Assembly: GCF_040256745.1 (NCBI RefSeq)
Contig: NZ_CP138335.1
Span: 992,001-1,056,000, forward strand
Length of the DNA stretch: 64,000 bases
Origin: Scrofimicrobium sp. R131
GTDB lineage: Bacteria > Actinomycetota > Actinomycetes > Actinomycetales > Actinomycetaceae
Reading direction: 5' to 3'
Position numbers and translations under genes: made by a program. Shown here one piece after another: positions 1 to 7,724 of the stretch. The stretch's first letter is position 1. Every line of letters begins with the position of its first letter. The notes below the pieces were generated by a model, which was given only the letters and a program-made list of their open reading frames with translations, made no database searches and was not told the origin of the DNA.

Positions 1-1440
1 GCCAACTTCGTCATCCGGCGCGACTACCGCGCCCGCCTCGAAGCAGATCGCGAGCAGGCCGCCCTGGCCTGGTTCCGCCGCCTGCTGGAACGCGAGTCGG
101 GTGCCTACTGGACCTTCGCCTTCATCACCGACCAGATGATCGCGGTTGGCGCCTCGCCCGAGCGCCACGTGTCCACCACCGGGGGAGTGGTCCGGATGAA
201 CCCGATCTCTGGCACGCTCAGAAACGGTCAGCCCGACGTCGACACCCTCCTGTCATTCCTGGCGGACCGGAAGGAAAGCGAAGAGCTGGTGATGGTGGTT
301 GACGAGGAGCTGAAGATGATGAGCGCCGCCTGCCCCGACGGCGGGGTGATGCGCGGCCCGTTCCTGAAGCCCATGTCGCAGCTGATCCACACCGAGTACC
401 TGCTGGAGGGGCATTCTCGGTTGGATCCGCGCGAAGTCCTGCGCCTGACCATGTTTGCCCCGACGGTGACCGGCTCCCCAATGGGGAACGCGTGCGCGGT
501 GATTGCCCGCCACGAACCGACCCCACGCGGCTACTACTCCGGGGTGCTGGCCAGGTTCACCCCAACCGAGCGCGGGTATGAGGTGGACGCGCCGATCCTG
601 ATCCGAACCGCCTTCCTAGACGCCGACGGCCAAGTCAGCGTCTCGGCCGGGGCCACCCTGGTCCGGCACTCCGACCCGCGGGCGGAGGCGGCCGAAACCC
701 GGGCCAAGGCCGGGGGGATGCTGACCGCGCTCGGCCTGGCCCAGGCGCCCACCCCGGCGGTCGAGCAGCCGACTGGCAGCCGCCCGCCGGTGGCCGACCC
801 GCGGGTGGAGGCGGCCCTGGCCGACCGGAACCGGCACCTGGCCCCCTTCTGGCGCGACGAGCAGGTGTCCGGGGCCGAGTTGCGGGCGCAGGTCCTGGTG
901 GTGGACTGCGAGGACGACTTCACCGCGATGCTGGCGCACCAGCTCCGCCGCCTCGGCCTCGACGTGCAGGTGGTGCCCTGGCATCAGGTTCAAGACGTGG
1001 AGCAGCCGGACCTGGTGGTGTTTGGTCCCGGGCCGGGCGACCCGCTCTCGCAAACCAACCCCAGGATTGTCCGCCTCCGGGAACTGATCGCCCAGCGGTT
1101 GGGCCGCCCGCTCCTGGCCGTCTGCCTGAGCCACCAGGTGCTGTCGGACCAACTGGGACTGGAACTGCGAAAGCTGCCAGCGCCGCGCCAGGGCACTCCC
1201 CGGTTGGTGCGGATCGCCGGACAGGAAGCCCGGATCGGCTACTACAACACGTTCACGGCGGTGGCCGCCGACGGCTCCCAGGTGCGCGGGCTGACGGTGG
1301 ATTCGGAGCCGGACACCGGCTTTCTCCACGCGCTCACCGGGCCGGGCCTCGCCTCGGTCCAGGGACACCTGGAGTCGGTCCTGTCCTTCGACGGCTACGA
1401 CACCCTTCGGCGCCTAGTCAGCGATATCCTGGACCAATGA
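1..1440 (+). CDS. PhzE-like chorismate aminotransferase/glutamine amidotransferase fusion (5' partial)
   Basis: The reading frame is open from base 1, so the gene starts upstream; 479 residues are visible. The first half is the chorismate-binding (TrpE/PhzE) fold: it opens with ANFVIRRDYRARLE and continues with ASPERHVS, PISGTLR and GSPMGNA blocks. The last ~190 residues are a class I glutamine amidotransferase with a CLSHQ nucleophile elbow (Cys codon at 1123) and a GHLES His/Glu pair near the end. Fusion in this order is known for PhzE (2-amino-2-desoxyisochorismate synthase) and for TrpEG-type anthranilate synthases. The opening motif favours PhzE, but no other phenazine gene is in view, so the product is uncertain. 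The stop overlaps the next start (ATGA). Confidence 0.8.
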   Translation, partial: ANFVIRRDYRARLEADREQAALAWFRRLLERESGAYWTFAFITDQMIAVGASPERHVSTTGGVVRMNPISGTLRNGQPDVDTLLSFLADRKESEELVMVVDEELKMMSAACPDGGVMRGPFLKPMSQLIHTEYLLEGHSRLDPREVLRLTMFAPTVTGSPMGNACAVIARHEPTPRGYYSGVLARFTPTERGYEVDAPILIRTAFLDADGQVSVSAGATLVRHSDPRAEAAETRAKAGGMLTALGLAQAPTPAVEQPTGSRPPVADPRVEAALADRNRHLAPFWRDEQVSGAELRAQVLVVDCEDDFTAMLAHQLRRLGLDVQVVPWHQVQDVEQPDLVVFGPGPGDPLSQTNPRIVRLRELIAQRLGRPLLAVCLSHQVLSDQLGLELRKLPAPRQGTPRLVRIAGQEARIGYYNTFTAVAADGSQVRGLTVDSEPDTGFLHALTGPGLASVQGHLESVLSFDGYDTLRRLVSDILDQ

Positions 1441-2240
1441 GCGTAACCCTTGGCCAACTGATTCAGTTCATGGAGCACCGGTACCCGCCAGCGACAGCTG
1501 AGAGCTGGGATCGGGTCGGCTTGGTGGTAGGTAACCGCAGCCAACCGATCTCGCGGGTGCTGCTGGCCGTGGACCCGGTGCCGGAAGTGGTGGCCGAGGC
1601 ACGCGGCTACGATCTGCTGCTGACCCACCACCCGCTCTACCTGCGCGGCACCTCGTTTTTGAGTGAGGACGAGGCCAAAGGCCGGATGGTGACCGACCTG
1701 ATTCGGCGGGGGACCGCCCTGTACTGCGCCCATACGAACGGGGATGCCAACGCGGGCGGGGTGGCGGATGCGCTGGCGGACCTGCTGGGGTTGACCGGGA
1801 CCGAGCCGCTGATTCCGGAGTCGGGACTTGGTCGAATTGGCACGGTTCCGGCCCAAACGGTCCGCGAGTTTGCCCACCTGGTGGTCGAGCGCCTGCCGGC
1901 CGGACCGACCGGACTGCTGGTGGGTGGGGACCTGGACGCAGTCATCTCCCGGGTGGCGGTCTCGGGCGGTTCGGGTGACTCGTTCCTGGAGGCGGCGCGG
2001 GCCGCTGGCGCGGAGGTATACGTCACGGCGGACCTGCGTCACCACCCGGCCTCCGAACACCTGATTAACGGCGGCCCCGCCCTCATTTGCGGGTCGCACT
2101 GGGCGACCGAGTGGCCCTGGTTGCCGCGGTTGCAGGCACAACTGCGAGCCGAATTTGCCGATAGTCTTCAGGTAGACGTTTCCGCCCAGGTCACCGAGCC
2201 GTGGGCCCTGCACCTCCCAACGAAAGGACCAACTCGATGA
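1437..2240 (+). CDS. NIF3/YbgI-family dinuclear metal protein
   Basis: 267-residue member of the Nif3-like (GTP cyclohydrolase 1 type 2 homologue) family, which forms hexameric toroids with a two-metal site; its physiological reaction is unsettled. Family metal-ligand segments are visible: LLLTHHPLY near residue 65, CAHTNGDAN near residue 100, VTADLRHHPASEH near residue 200 and GSHWATEWPW near residue 225. The start ATG overlaps the stop of the upstream gene and the stop overlaps the next ATG, so translation is probably coupled across three genes. In mycobacteria a NIF3 gene also directly precedes a zinc-ribbon coiled-coil gene, which supports the assignment. Confidence 0.9.
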   Translation: MSVTLGQLIQFMEHRYPPATAESWDRVGLVVGNRSQPISRVLLAVDPVPEVVAEARGYDLLLTHHPLYLRGTSFLSEDEAKGRMVTDLIRRGTALYCAHTNGDANAGGVADALADLLGLTGTEPLIPESGLGRIGTVPAQTVREFAHLVVERLPAGPTGLLVGGDLDAVISRVAVSGGSGDSFLEAARAAGAEVYVTADLRHHPASEHLINGGPALICGSHWATEWPWLPRLQAQLRAEFADSLQVDVSAQVTEPWALHLPTKGPTR

Positions 2241-2962
2241 AGGCACTGCCCCTCGAACAGACCCACCTGGTGGAACTGCAGCGGCTGGATTTGGCTTTGG
2301 CCCGCCTCCGGCACCAGGATCGGACCCACCCCGCACGCCAGGAGATTGTCGAGCTGGCCGGCCGCGCCAGCGACCTGCAGCAGGCGATTGTGGCAGCCGA
2401 GGCACGCCTCGATGGGGCCTCGCGCCAAATTGAGCAGGTCGAAAGCGAGATTGAGAAGGTGCGCCAGCGCCGGGACCTGCAGCAGCGCCGGTTGGACGAG
2501 GGGAAGGTTCCGATTCGGGACATGAGTGCCCTCGAACACGAAGTGGCTTCCATTGAAACTCGGATCGCCACCTTGGAGGACAAGGCGATGGAACTGATGG
2601 AGGGCCGGGAAAAGTTGGCCGCAGGGATTGAGGCGGCGCGCCAGAACCACGCGGCGCTCCTGGCGGACCAGGGTGCTGCGGAGCAGCGGTTGGCTGCGGA
2701 CCTGGCGGTGACCGGGGAAGAGATTGACCAGTTGGAAGCCCAGCGTCGGCACGTGGTTGAGCTGCTGCCCGCCCAGTTGGTGACGGCCTACGAGGGCTTG
2801 CAGGCCCGACTTGGCCCCAGAGTGGTGATTGAAATGCACGAGGGCACCCTGGTTGACGCGCCGGTGGAGCTGCCCCTGAGCGAGCTGTCCGAGCTGGCGA
2901 TGCACCCGGCCGACCAGCTCTACATTTCGGACGAAACCGAGTACCTGATTGCTCGGACCTGA
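2237..2962 (+). CDS. Coiled-coil 'zinc ribbon domain' family protein lacking the zinc cysteines
   Basis: 241 residues. I chose the ATG at 2237 because it overlaps the upstream stop (ATGA), follows an AAAGGA Shine-Dalgarno and gives the family start (MKALPLEQTH). Residues ~10-170 are a long Glu/Arg/Gln-rich coiled coil. The family normally ends in a C4 zinc ribbon with two CxxC pairs. Here the equivalent C-terminal stretch (EMHEGTLVDAPVELPLSEL through ISDETEYLIART) has no cysteine, while the flanking pattern, including the terminal L(I/V)(A/V)RT, is kept. The function of the family is unknown. The 3' end overlaps the convergent yaaA gene by 43 bp. Confidence 0.8.
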   Translation: MKALPLEQTHLVELQRLDLALARLRHQDRTHPARQEIVELAGRASDLQQAIVAAEARLDGASRQIEQVESEIEKVRQRRDLQQRRLDEGKVPIRDMSALEHEVASIETRIATLEDKAMELMEGREKLAAGIEAARQNHAALLADQGAAEQRLAADLAVTGEEIDQLEAQRRHVVELLPAQLVTAYEGLQARLGPRVVIEMHEGTLVDAPVELPLSELSELAMHPADQLYISDETEYLIART

Positions 2963-3648
2963 GTGAGGGAACCCCCGGCCGCCGTGGCCTTCGTCGGGCC
3001 CAGCTCGCAAACCGATTCCAAACAGGCGAGGGTCTCGGCCAGGCCAGCCTCGGCCGGGAGCCGCTCCAACAGGTAGCGGGCAACCTGCCCGCGGTAGGCC
3101 TTCGCCTGGTGGCTGACCCCGGCGGGAGGGTGGACCTCAATCACGTGGGCGGATCGGGCGGGCAGGGCCCGGCGGTACGGACCGGAGCGGGCATCGACGA
3201 TGGTCTCGCCCTCCGGCAGCAGCGGCAGCAGCCGATCGCGCCACCAGGTGGCCAACGGTCCGAGGCCCGGCAGGCTGACGTTCATCGACAGCCGGTGATT
3301 CGGCAGGTAGTCGCCGGGGCGAACCACTCCGAACAGCCCGGAGAAAATCCAGGTGGAGGTGGGGAAGGCTGCCGGATAGGGCAGCAGGTTGGCGTAGAGG
3401 ACCCCCGTGTACAGTTCGGCAGCCGGGGCGCACGGTCCGGTCCACAACTCCAGGTTGGCGGCGGCTTCGCTCACCGATTTGGGGCCGAGGCCCAGTATCT
3501 TCCCGGCTTCGGGCGAGGCGGACACCCGGATCAGCGCTTCGGCCACCTCGGCGCGCGCCGAACTGAGCTCTGGAAATGAGAGGGGCCCAAGGGCGGGCCC
3601 AGCGGTGGGAGCCAACTTCCCCTCGGACGGGGGCAACCAAATCAGCAT
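2920..3648 (-). CDS. yaaA: YaaA/DUF328 family peroxide-stress protein
   Basis: 242 residues beginning MLIWLPPSEGKL, the N-terminal signature of the YaaA (DUF328/UPF0246) family. Further family features are the Tyr-rich ELYTGVLYANL segment near residue 80 and the HVIEVHPPAGVSHQAKAYRG segment near residue 190. In E. coli, YaaA limits intracellular iron and oxidative DNA damage during peroxide stress. The gene lies immediately downstream of rnpB on the same strand (14 bp) and its last 43 bp overlap the convergent coiled-coil gene. Cytoplasmic, with no signal peptide or membrane segment. Confidence 0.88.
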   Translation of the reverse strand: MLIWLPPSEGKLAPTAGPALGPLSFPELSSARAEVAEALIRVSASPEAGKILGLGPKSVSEAAANLELWTGPCAPAAELYTGVLYANLLPYPAAFPTSTWIFSGLFGVVRPGDYLPNHRLSMNVSLPGLGPLATWWRDRLLPLLPEGETIVDARSGPYRRALPARSAHVIEVHPPAGVSHQAKAYRGQVARYLLERLPAEAGLAETLACLESVCELGPTKATAAGGSLTQVRAIRYSVSSEM

Positions 3649-3662
3649 AAATCCCTTTCGTG

Positions 3663-4016
3663 GATGAGTTGGCCTGTACGCCGGGTTCTGTCCTCGCCGA
3701 AGCGAGTGGTGATCATCCCTCTGGGACCCGCGTTACCGCGGGCCTCTAGCAGCCTACCCGAAGGCAAGAGAGGGGCCCCCTCAACCTTCTGCTTGGCCTT
3801 GCTCCGGGTGGGGTTTACCTAGCCGGTGAAGTCACCTTCACCGCTGGTGCGCTCTTACCGCACCCTTTCACCCTGACCTGATTGCTCAGGCGGTCTACTC
3901 TCTGTGGCACTATCCCGCGGGTCACCCCGGGTGGCCGTTAGCCACCACCCTGCCCTGTGGAGCCCGGACGTTCCTCAGCCTCCCGCAGGAAGCCGCGACC
4001 ACCCGGCCAACTCATC
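3663..4016 (-). ncRNA. rnpB: RNase P RNA (type A)
   Basis: Catalytic RNA of RNase P, which matures tRNA 5' ends. On the minus strand the 5' part reads GAGGAACGTCCGGGCTCC followed by ACAGGGCAGGGTGGTGGCTAA, and the 3' part carries the conserved ACAGAACCCGGCGTACAGG. The ends are set by a 12-bp P1 helix: GATGAGTTGGCC at the 5' end (4016-4005) pairs exactly with GGCCAACTCATC at the 3' end (3674-3663). The length of ~354 nt suits an actinobacterial type A RNA. It lies 11 bp behind ppgK. Confidence 0.95.
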
Positions 4017-4024
4017 CGCCCTAC

Positions 4025-4030
4025 AGTCTA
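4025..4030 (-). promoter_or_regulatory. Candidate -10 element of rnpB
   Basis: TAGACT on the minus strand ends 8 nt before the predicted rnpB 5' end, giving a start site at 4016-4018. The first three bases are the TAG stop codon of ppgK, so rnpB appears to have its own promoter embedded in the end of that gene. I see no convincing -35, which is common for actinobacterial promoters. Confidence 0.45.
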
Positions 4031-4780
4031 CTGGTTGGCCCGGTCAGCCGCGACTGCCGCCCCGACAATTCCGGCCCGGTTCCGCAGCTGGGCGGGAATA
4101 ATTGGGGTCCGCAGGCTCAGGAGCGGCAGGAACTTGTCAGAGTTCTTCGACACCCCGCCGCCGACGACGAACAGGTCCGGCGAAAACAGCATTTCGACGT
4201 GCGAATAGTACTTTTGCAGGCGCTTGGCCCATTTCTTCCAACCCAAATCCTGCTTGACGCGCTGGGCGGCCGAGGCGCGGCTCTCCGCGTCGTAGCCACC
4301 GATTTCCAAGTGACCCAGCTCTGAGTTGGGGATCAGCACTCCACGGTAGATCAGCGCCGAGCCAATCCCGGTTCCCAACGTGGTCACGATGACCAGGCCG
4401 TCCTGGCCCTGGGCCGCCCCGAACACCGCCTCGGCCAAGCCGGCCGCATCCGCGTCGTTGAGGACCGTGACCGGGTGCCCCAGGAACGACTCGTACATGC
4501 TTTGGGCATGCACCCCTTCCCACGATGCGTCCAGGTTGGCCATGAACGGAACGATGCCCTGCGGCAGGGGAGCGGGCATGGCAATTCCGACCGGCACGTC
4601 GGCGGGAGCCTGCAGTTGGCTGAGAACCTCCACGCAGGTCTTGGCTACCGCCTCGGGTGTGGCCGGGTGCGGGGTTTCGATCCGAACGCGCTCCCCAATG
4701 AACTCCCCGGAGGTCAAATCAACCAGGGCTCCCTTAATTCCGGAGCCACCAATGTCAATCCCGCAGGCAATATTAGTCAT
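4028..4780 (-). CDS. ppgK: Polyphosphate glucokinase
   Basis: 250-residue ROK-family kinase that phosphorylates glucose with polyphosphate (and usually ATP) to glucose-6-phosphate. The N-terminal phosphate-binding motif DIGGSGIKG is at residues ~9-17, the catalytic [10 protein letters not shown] near 106 and the TLGTGIGSA motif near 132. The C-terminal block from [21 protein letters not shown] is typical of actinobacterial PpgK, and the Cys-rich zinc motif of ROK sugar repressors is absent. An AAAGGGATCAGG ribosome site precedes the ATG. It could feed glucose from glycogen or maltodextrin breakdown (see the amylase at 58.6 kb) into metabolism; that link is inference. Confidence 0.93.
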   Translation of the reverse strand: MTNIACGIDIGGSGIKGALVDLTSGEFIGERVRIETPHPATPEAVAKTCVEVLSQLQAPADVPVGIAMPAPLPQGIVPFMANLDASWEGVHAQSMYESFLGHPVTVLNDADAAGLAEAVFGAAQGQDGLVIVTTLGTGIGSALIYRGVLIPNSELGHLEIGGYDAESRASAAQRVKQDLGWKKWAKRLQKYYSHVEMLFSPDLFVVGGGVSKNSDKFLPLLSLRTPIIPAQLRNRAGIVGAAVAADRANQ

Positions 4781-4810
4781 CCTGATCCCTTTCTTTGGCT
4801 CAATCCTAAA

Positions 4811-5692
4811 CTAAGGAAGGGTCAGGATGTCCGCTCCGTCCTCGGTGACCGCGACGGTGTGTTCGAACTGGGCAGTTCGGCCCCGATCCCGCGTCACCAC
4901 GGTCCAGTTATCGTCCCACTGCTCCCAGTCGACGTCGCCCAGGGTCAGCATCGGCTCAACGGTGAAGACCATCCCGACTTCCATCGTCTGGTTGTAGGCC
5001 GGAGCAGCGTCGTAGTGCGGCACGATCAGGCCCGAGTGGAACGCTTCACCGACGCCGTGGCCGGTGTAGTCCCGGACCACCCCGTATTTGAAGCGCTTGG
5101 CGTAGGACTCGATTACCCGCCCGATCACGTTGATTTCCCGGCCGGGCCGGATGGCCTTGATTCCGCGCAGCATGGCCTGCTCGGTGCGTTCGATCAGCAG
5201 GCGGGACTCCTCATCCACCTCGCCCACGGTAAACATGGCGCAGGTGTCCCCGTGGACGCCGTTGCGGTAGGCGGTGATATCCAGGTTGATGATGTCGCCT
5301 TCCTCCAGCGGCCGGTCATCCGGGATCCCGTGGCAGATGACCTCGTTGATCGAAGTGCAAATGGACTTCGGGAAGCCCATGTAGTTCAGGCAGGAGGGGT
5401 AGGCGCCCTGGTCAATCAGGTACTGGTGGGCAATCGCGTCCAACTGGTCGGTGGTCACCCCGGGTCGGATCGCCTCGCCCGCCTTGGCGATGGCGTCGGC
5501 GGCAATCTTGCCGGCCTGACGAATCAGCTCAATCGTCTCGGGCGACTTCACGTCGGAGGCGGTCACTACCTCGGGTCCGTCGTGGAACAGGTACTCGGGT
5601 CGCTCAATTCCCCGGGGAACACTGCGTTCGGGGGAGATGCGGCCAGGGGTGAGTGTGCCCAGGGGAGCCCGGGCAGCCAGTTTCGAATTCAT
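4811..5692 (-). CDS. map: Methionine aminopeptidase, type I (actinobacterial MapB-like)
   Basis: 293 residues. Removes the initiator methionine from nascent proteins. The pita-bread metallopeptidase ligands are visible in order: INLDITAYRNGVHGDT (two Asp), DYTGHGVGEAFHSG (His), VFTVEPML (Glu) and QFEHTVAV (Glu). The ~40-residue N-terminal extension with the PRGIERPEY segment resembles the longer mycobacterial Map. The gene follows panB by 9 bp, but its start has no good ribosome-binding site. A TAGCAT hexamer lies exactly 6 nt upstream of the ATG, so it may also be expressed from a leaderless transcript. Confidence 0.95.
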   Translation of the reverse strand: MNSKLAARAPLGTLTPGRISPERSVPRGIERPEYLFHDGPEVVTASDVKSPETIELIRQAGKIAADAIAKAGEAIRPGVTTDQLDAIAHQYLIDQGAYPSCLNYMGFPKSICTSINEVICHGIPDDRPLEEGDIINLDITAYRNGVHGDTCAMFTVGEVDEESRLLIERTEQAMLRGIKAIRPGREINVIGRVIESYAKRFKYGVVRDYTGHGVGEAFHSGLIVPHYDAAPAYNQTMEVGMVFTVEPMLTLGDVDWEQWDDNWTVVTRDRGRTAQFEHTVAVTEDGADILTLP

Positions 5693-5698
5693 GTGCCT

Positions 5699-5704
5699 AT
5701 GCTA
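5699..5704 (-). promoter_or_regulatory. Candidate -10 element for leaderless map mRNA
   Basis: TAGCAT (TANNNT) followed by six bases and the map ATG would place the transcription start on the A of the start codon. The hexamer begins with the panB stop codon TAG. The spacing matches several other genes in this window (see the finding on leaderless starts). Confidence 0.4.
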
Positions 5705-6496
5705 ACTCTCGCGGTAGTGGTCCGGTCCGGGGAAAGTCCCCGCCTGGGTCTCCTCAACGTAGGCGCGCGCCGCCTCGGTCAACGCCTGCCCCACCTCGCC
5801 AAATCGGCGGGCAAAGCTCGGCGACCACGCGCCCATTCCGGCCATGTCGGCCCAAACCAGCACCTGGCCCGAGCAGTCCGGTCCGGCGCCAATCCCAATC
5901 GTGGGGATGTCCAGCTCTTCCGTCACGCGCCGGGCCAAACTGGCGGGCACCATCTCCAGCACCAGTCCGAACGCGCCCGCCTCGGCCACCGCGTGGGCGT
6001 CGGCCAGCAGTTTGTCGCCCAACTCACCTTTGCCCTGCAGTCGGGGACCGCCAAGTGCATTTTCAGCCTGCGGGGTGTAGCCCAGGTGACCCATCACCGG
6101 GATCCCGTTCTCCACCAGGAACCGGATCAGGTGGGCTCGCTCGGCGCCGCCCTCCATTTTGACCGCTTGAGCACCGGCTTTCAGCAGGGTCGCGGCAGAG
6201 CCGAACGCCTGGGCGGTCCCCTGTTCGAATGAGCCGAACGGCAGGTCGGTGACGATCAGCGGACGGGTGGTCGAGCGCGCGACCGCCTCGGTCGAGCGGA
6301 TCATGTCGGACAGTTCCACCGGCAGGGTCGACTGGTGACCGAGCGCGACGTTGCCCAGGGAATCACCCACCAGCAGCATGTCCACTCCGGCCGCCTCCAG
6401 CAGGGGGGCCACCGTGGCGTCATAGGCGGTCAGCATCGTCAACCGCCGCCCCTCACGATAGGCCTTTTGCAGGTGGGGAATCCGCACGCGGGACAT
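5702..6496 (-). CDS. panB: 3-methyl-2-oxobutanoate hydroxymethyltransferase
   Basis: 264 residues. First step of pantothenate synthesis: transfers a hydroxymethyl group from methylene-THF to ketoisovalerate. I chose the ATG at 6496 because a GAGGAGG ribosome site lies just upstream and the protein then starts MSRVRIPHLQ, as in the family. The TMLTAYDA segment, the metal-ligand region LLVGDSLGNVALGH (~residue 44) and the C-terminal TIGIGAGPDCSGQVLVWAD block are typical of PanB. No panC or panD is adjacent. It is the first gene of a minus-strand run panB-map-ppgK-rnpB-yaaA, with internal promoters. Confidence 0.95.
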   Translation of the reverse strand: MSRVRIPHLQKAYREGRRLTMLTAYDATVAPLLEAAGVDMLLVGDSLGNVALGHQSTLPVELSDMIRSTEAVARSTTRPLIVTDLPFGSFEQGTAQAFGSAATLLKAGAQAVKMEGGAERAHLIRFLVENGIPVMGHLGYTPQAENALGGPRLQGKGELGDKLLADAHAVAEAGAFGLVLEMVPASLARRVTEELDIPTIGIGAGPDCSGQVLVWADMAGMGAWSPSFARRFGEVGQALTEAARAYVEETQAGTFPGPDHYRES

Positions 6497-6521
6497 GAAA
6501 CCTCCTCGGTAGTGTTCCCTC

Positions 6522-6527
6522 ATTCTA
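6522..6527 (-). promoter_or_regulatory. Candidate -10 element of panB in the panB/pheS divergent region
   Basis: TAGAAT on the minus strand would start transcription near 6515, giving a ~20-nt leader that carries the GAGGAGG ribosome site of panB. The divergent region 6497-6634 also has TAGAGT at 6574-6579 on the plus strand, a weak candidate for pheS. No T-box leader is visible ahead of pheS. Confidence 0.4.
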
Positions 6528-6634
6528 GCCATCTCCCCGCTGGACCGAATACTCACTGCCAGGCCGCCTGGACTAGAGTAGGTGCGTTGAAAGAGCAGCG
6601 CTACCAGCGCGCGAACGACTCAAAAGGGGTAGCA

Positions 6635-7720
6635 ATGGAACTTGACCCTTCCGCTCTGGACCCTCGTGATGAGGACGCCGTTTCTCGGTGGAGTGCCCAG
6701 GCGGCGGCCCAACTAACCGCCGCGACGGACCTGACGGAGCTCAAGGCCCGGAAGACTGAGATCTTTGGCGATCGGTCCGCGCTGACCCTGGCCAACCGGA
6801 CCATCAAGGACCTGCCCGGCCCCGAAAAGGCCGTGGCCGGCAAGAACCTGGGTCGTGCCCGCCAACAGCTCAACCAATTGCTGGCCGAGCGTCAGGAGCA
6901 GCTTGAGCAGGCCCACCTGGCCGCCGTGCTGGTGGACGAGGGGGTCGACGTGTCGGTCGCCTCGGACCGGTTCCCGGTCGGTGCCCGCCACCCGCTGTCC
7001 CTCCTAATTGAGGAGGCCGGCGACTTTTTCCTCGGCCTTGGTTGGAGCATCGCCGAGGGGCCCGAAGTCGAACACGAGTGGTTCAACTTTGACTCGCTGA
7101 ACTTTGATGCCGACCACCCGGCTCGGCAGATGGCCGACACGTTCTACGTCGACGGGACTTCCGCGGGCGGCGCTGCCGCGCAGGACGGATCCCTGGTGCT
7201 GCGCACCCACACCTCGCCGGTCCAGTCCCGCACCCTGCTGGAGCAGGGAGTGCCGCTGTACGCGGTCTGCCCGGGGAAAGTGTTCCGCTCCGACGCGCTG
7301 GATGCAACCCACACGCCGGTCTTCCACCAGATTGAGGGCATCGCGGTCGACCGAGGCCTGACCATGGCCGACCTGAAGGGTGTCCTCGACGCGCTGGCGA
7401 AGGCGTTGTTCGGGCCCGAGGTGAAAACTCGCCTGCGCCCCTCGTTCTTCCCCTTCACCGAACCGAGCGCCGAGATGGACTTCTGGTTCCCCCAAAAGAA
7501 GGGCGGCCCGGGCTGGATCGAATGGGGTGGCTGCGGCATGGTCAACCCGGCGGTGCTGATCGCCAACGGGATTGACCCGGACGAGTACACCGGGTTCGCC
7601 TTTGGGATGGGACTGGAACGGACCCTGATGCTGCGCCACGGAATCTCCGACATGCGCGACATTGTCGAGGGAGACATGCGCTTCTCCGAGCAGTTTGGCC
7701 TCTTCGGGAAAGGACAATAG
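6635..7720 (+). CDS. pheS: Phenylalanyl-tRNA synthetase alpha subunit
   Basis: 361 residues; catalytic subunit of the alpha2-beta2 enzyme that charges tRNA-Phe. The start at 6635 gives the family-like MELDPSALDP followed by an N-terminal coiled coil (to ~residue 110). Class II motif 2 is at VFRSDALDATHTPVFHQIEG and motif 3 at GFAFGMGLERTLMLRHGI near the C-terminus. A plus-strand frame continues far upstream of this ATG, but it is antisense to panB. The gene is followed 4 bp later by pheT, the usual operon. Confidence 0.96.
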   Translation: MELDPSALDPRDEDAVSRWSAQAAAQLTAATDLTELKARKTEIFGDRSALTLANRTIKDLPGPEKAVAGKNLGRARQQLNQLLAERQEQLEQAHLAAVLVDEGVDVSVASDRFPVGARHPLSLLIEEAGDFFLGLGWSIAEGPEVEHEWFNFDSLNFDADHPARQMADTFYVDGTSAGGAAAQDGSLVLRTHTSPVQSRTLLEQGVPLYAVCPGKVFRSDALDATHTPVFHQIEGIAVDRGLTMADLKGVLDALAKALFGPEVKTRLRPSFFPFTEPSAEMDFWFPQKKGGPGWIEWGGCGMVNPAVLIANGIDPDEYTGFAFGMGLERTLMLRHGISDMRDIVEGDMRFSEQFGLFGKGQ

Positions 7721-7724
7721 AACA

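Noticed and set aside
1395-3140. A 581-codon open frame on the minus strand
   Set aside because: It is antisense to the NIF3 and coiled-coil genes, has a Pro/Arg/Ala-rich composition typical of high-GC shadow frames, and matches no family.
4475-6232. A 585-codon plus-strand frame
   Set aside because: Antisense to ppgK, map and panB, all of which have full conserved motifs.
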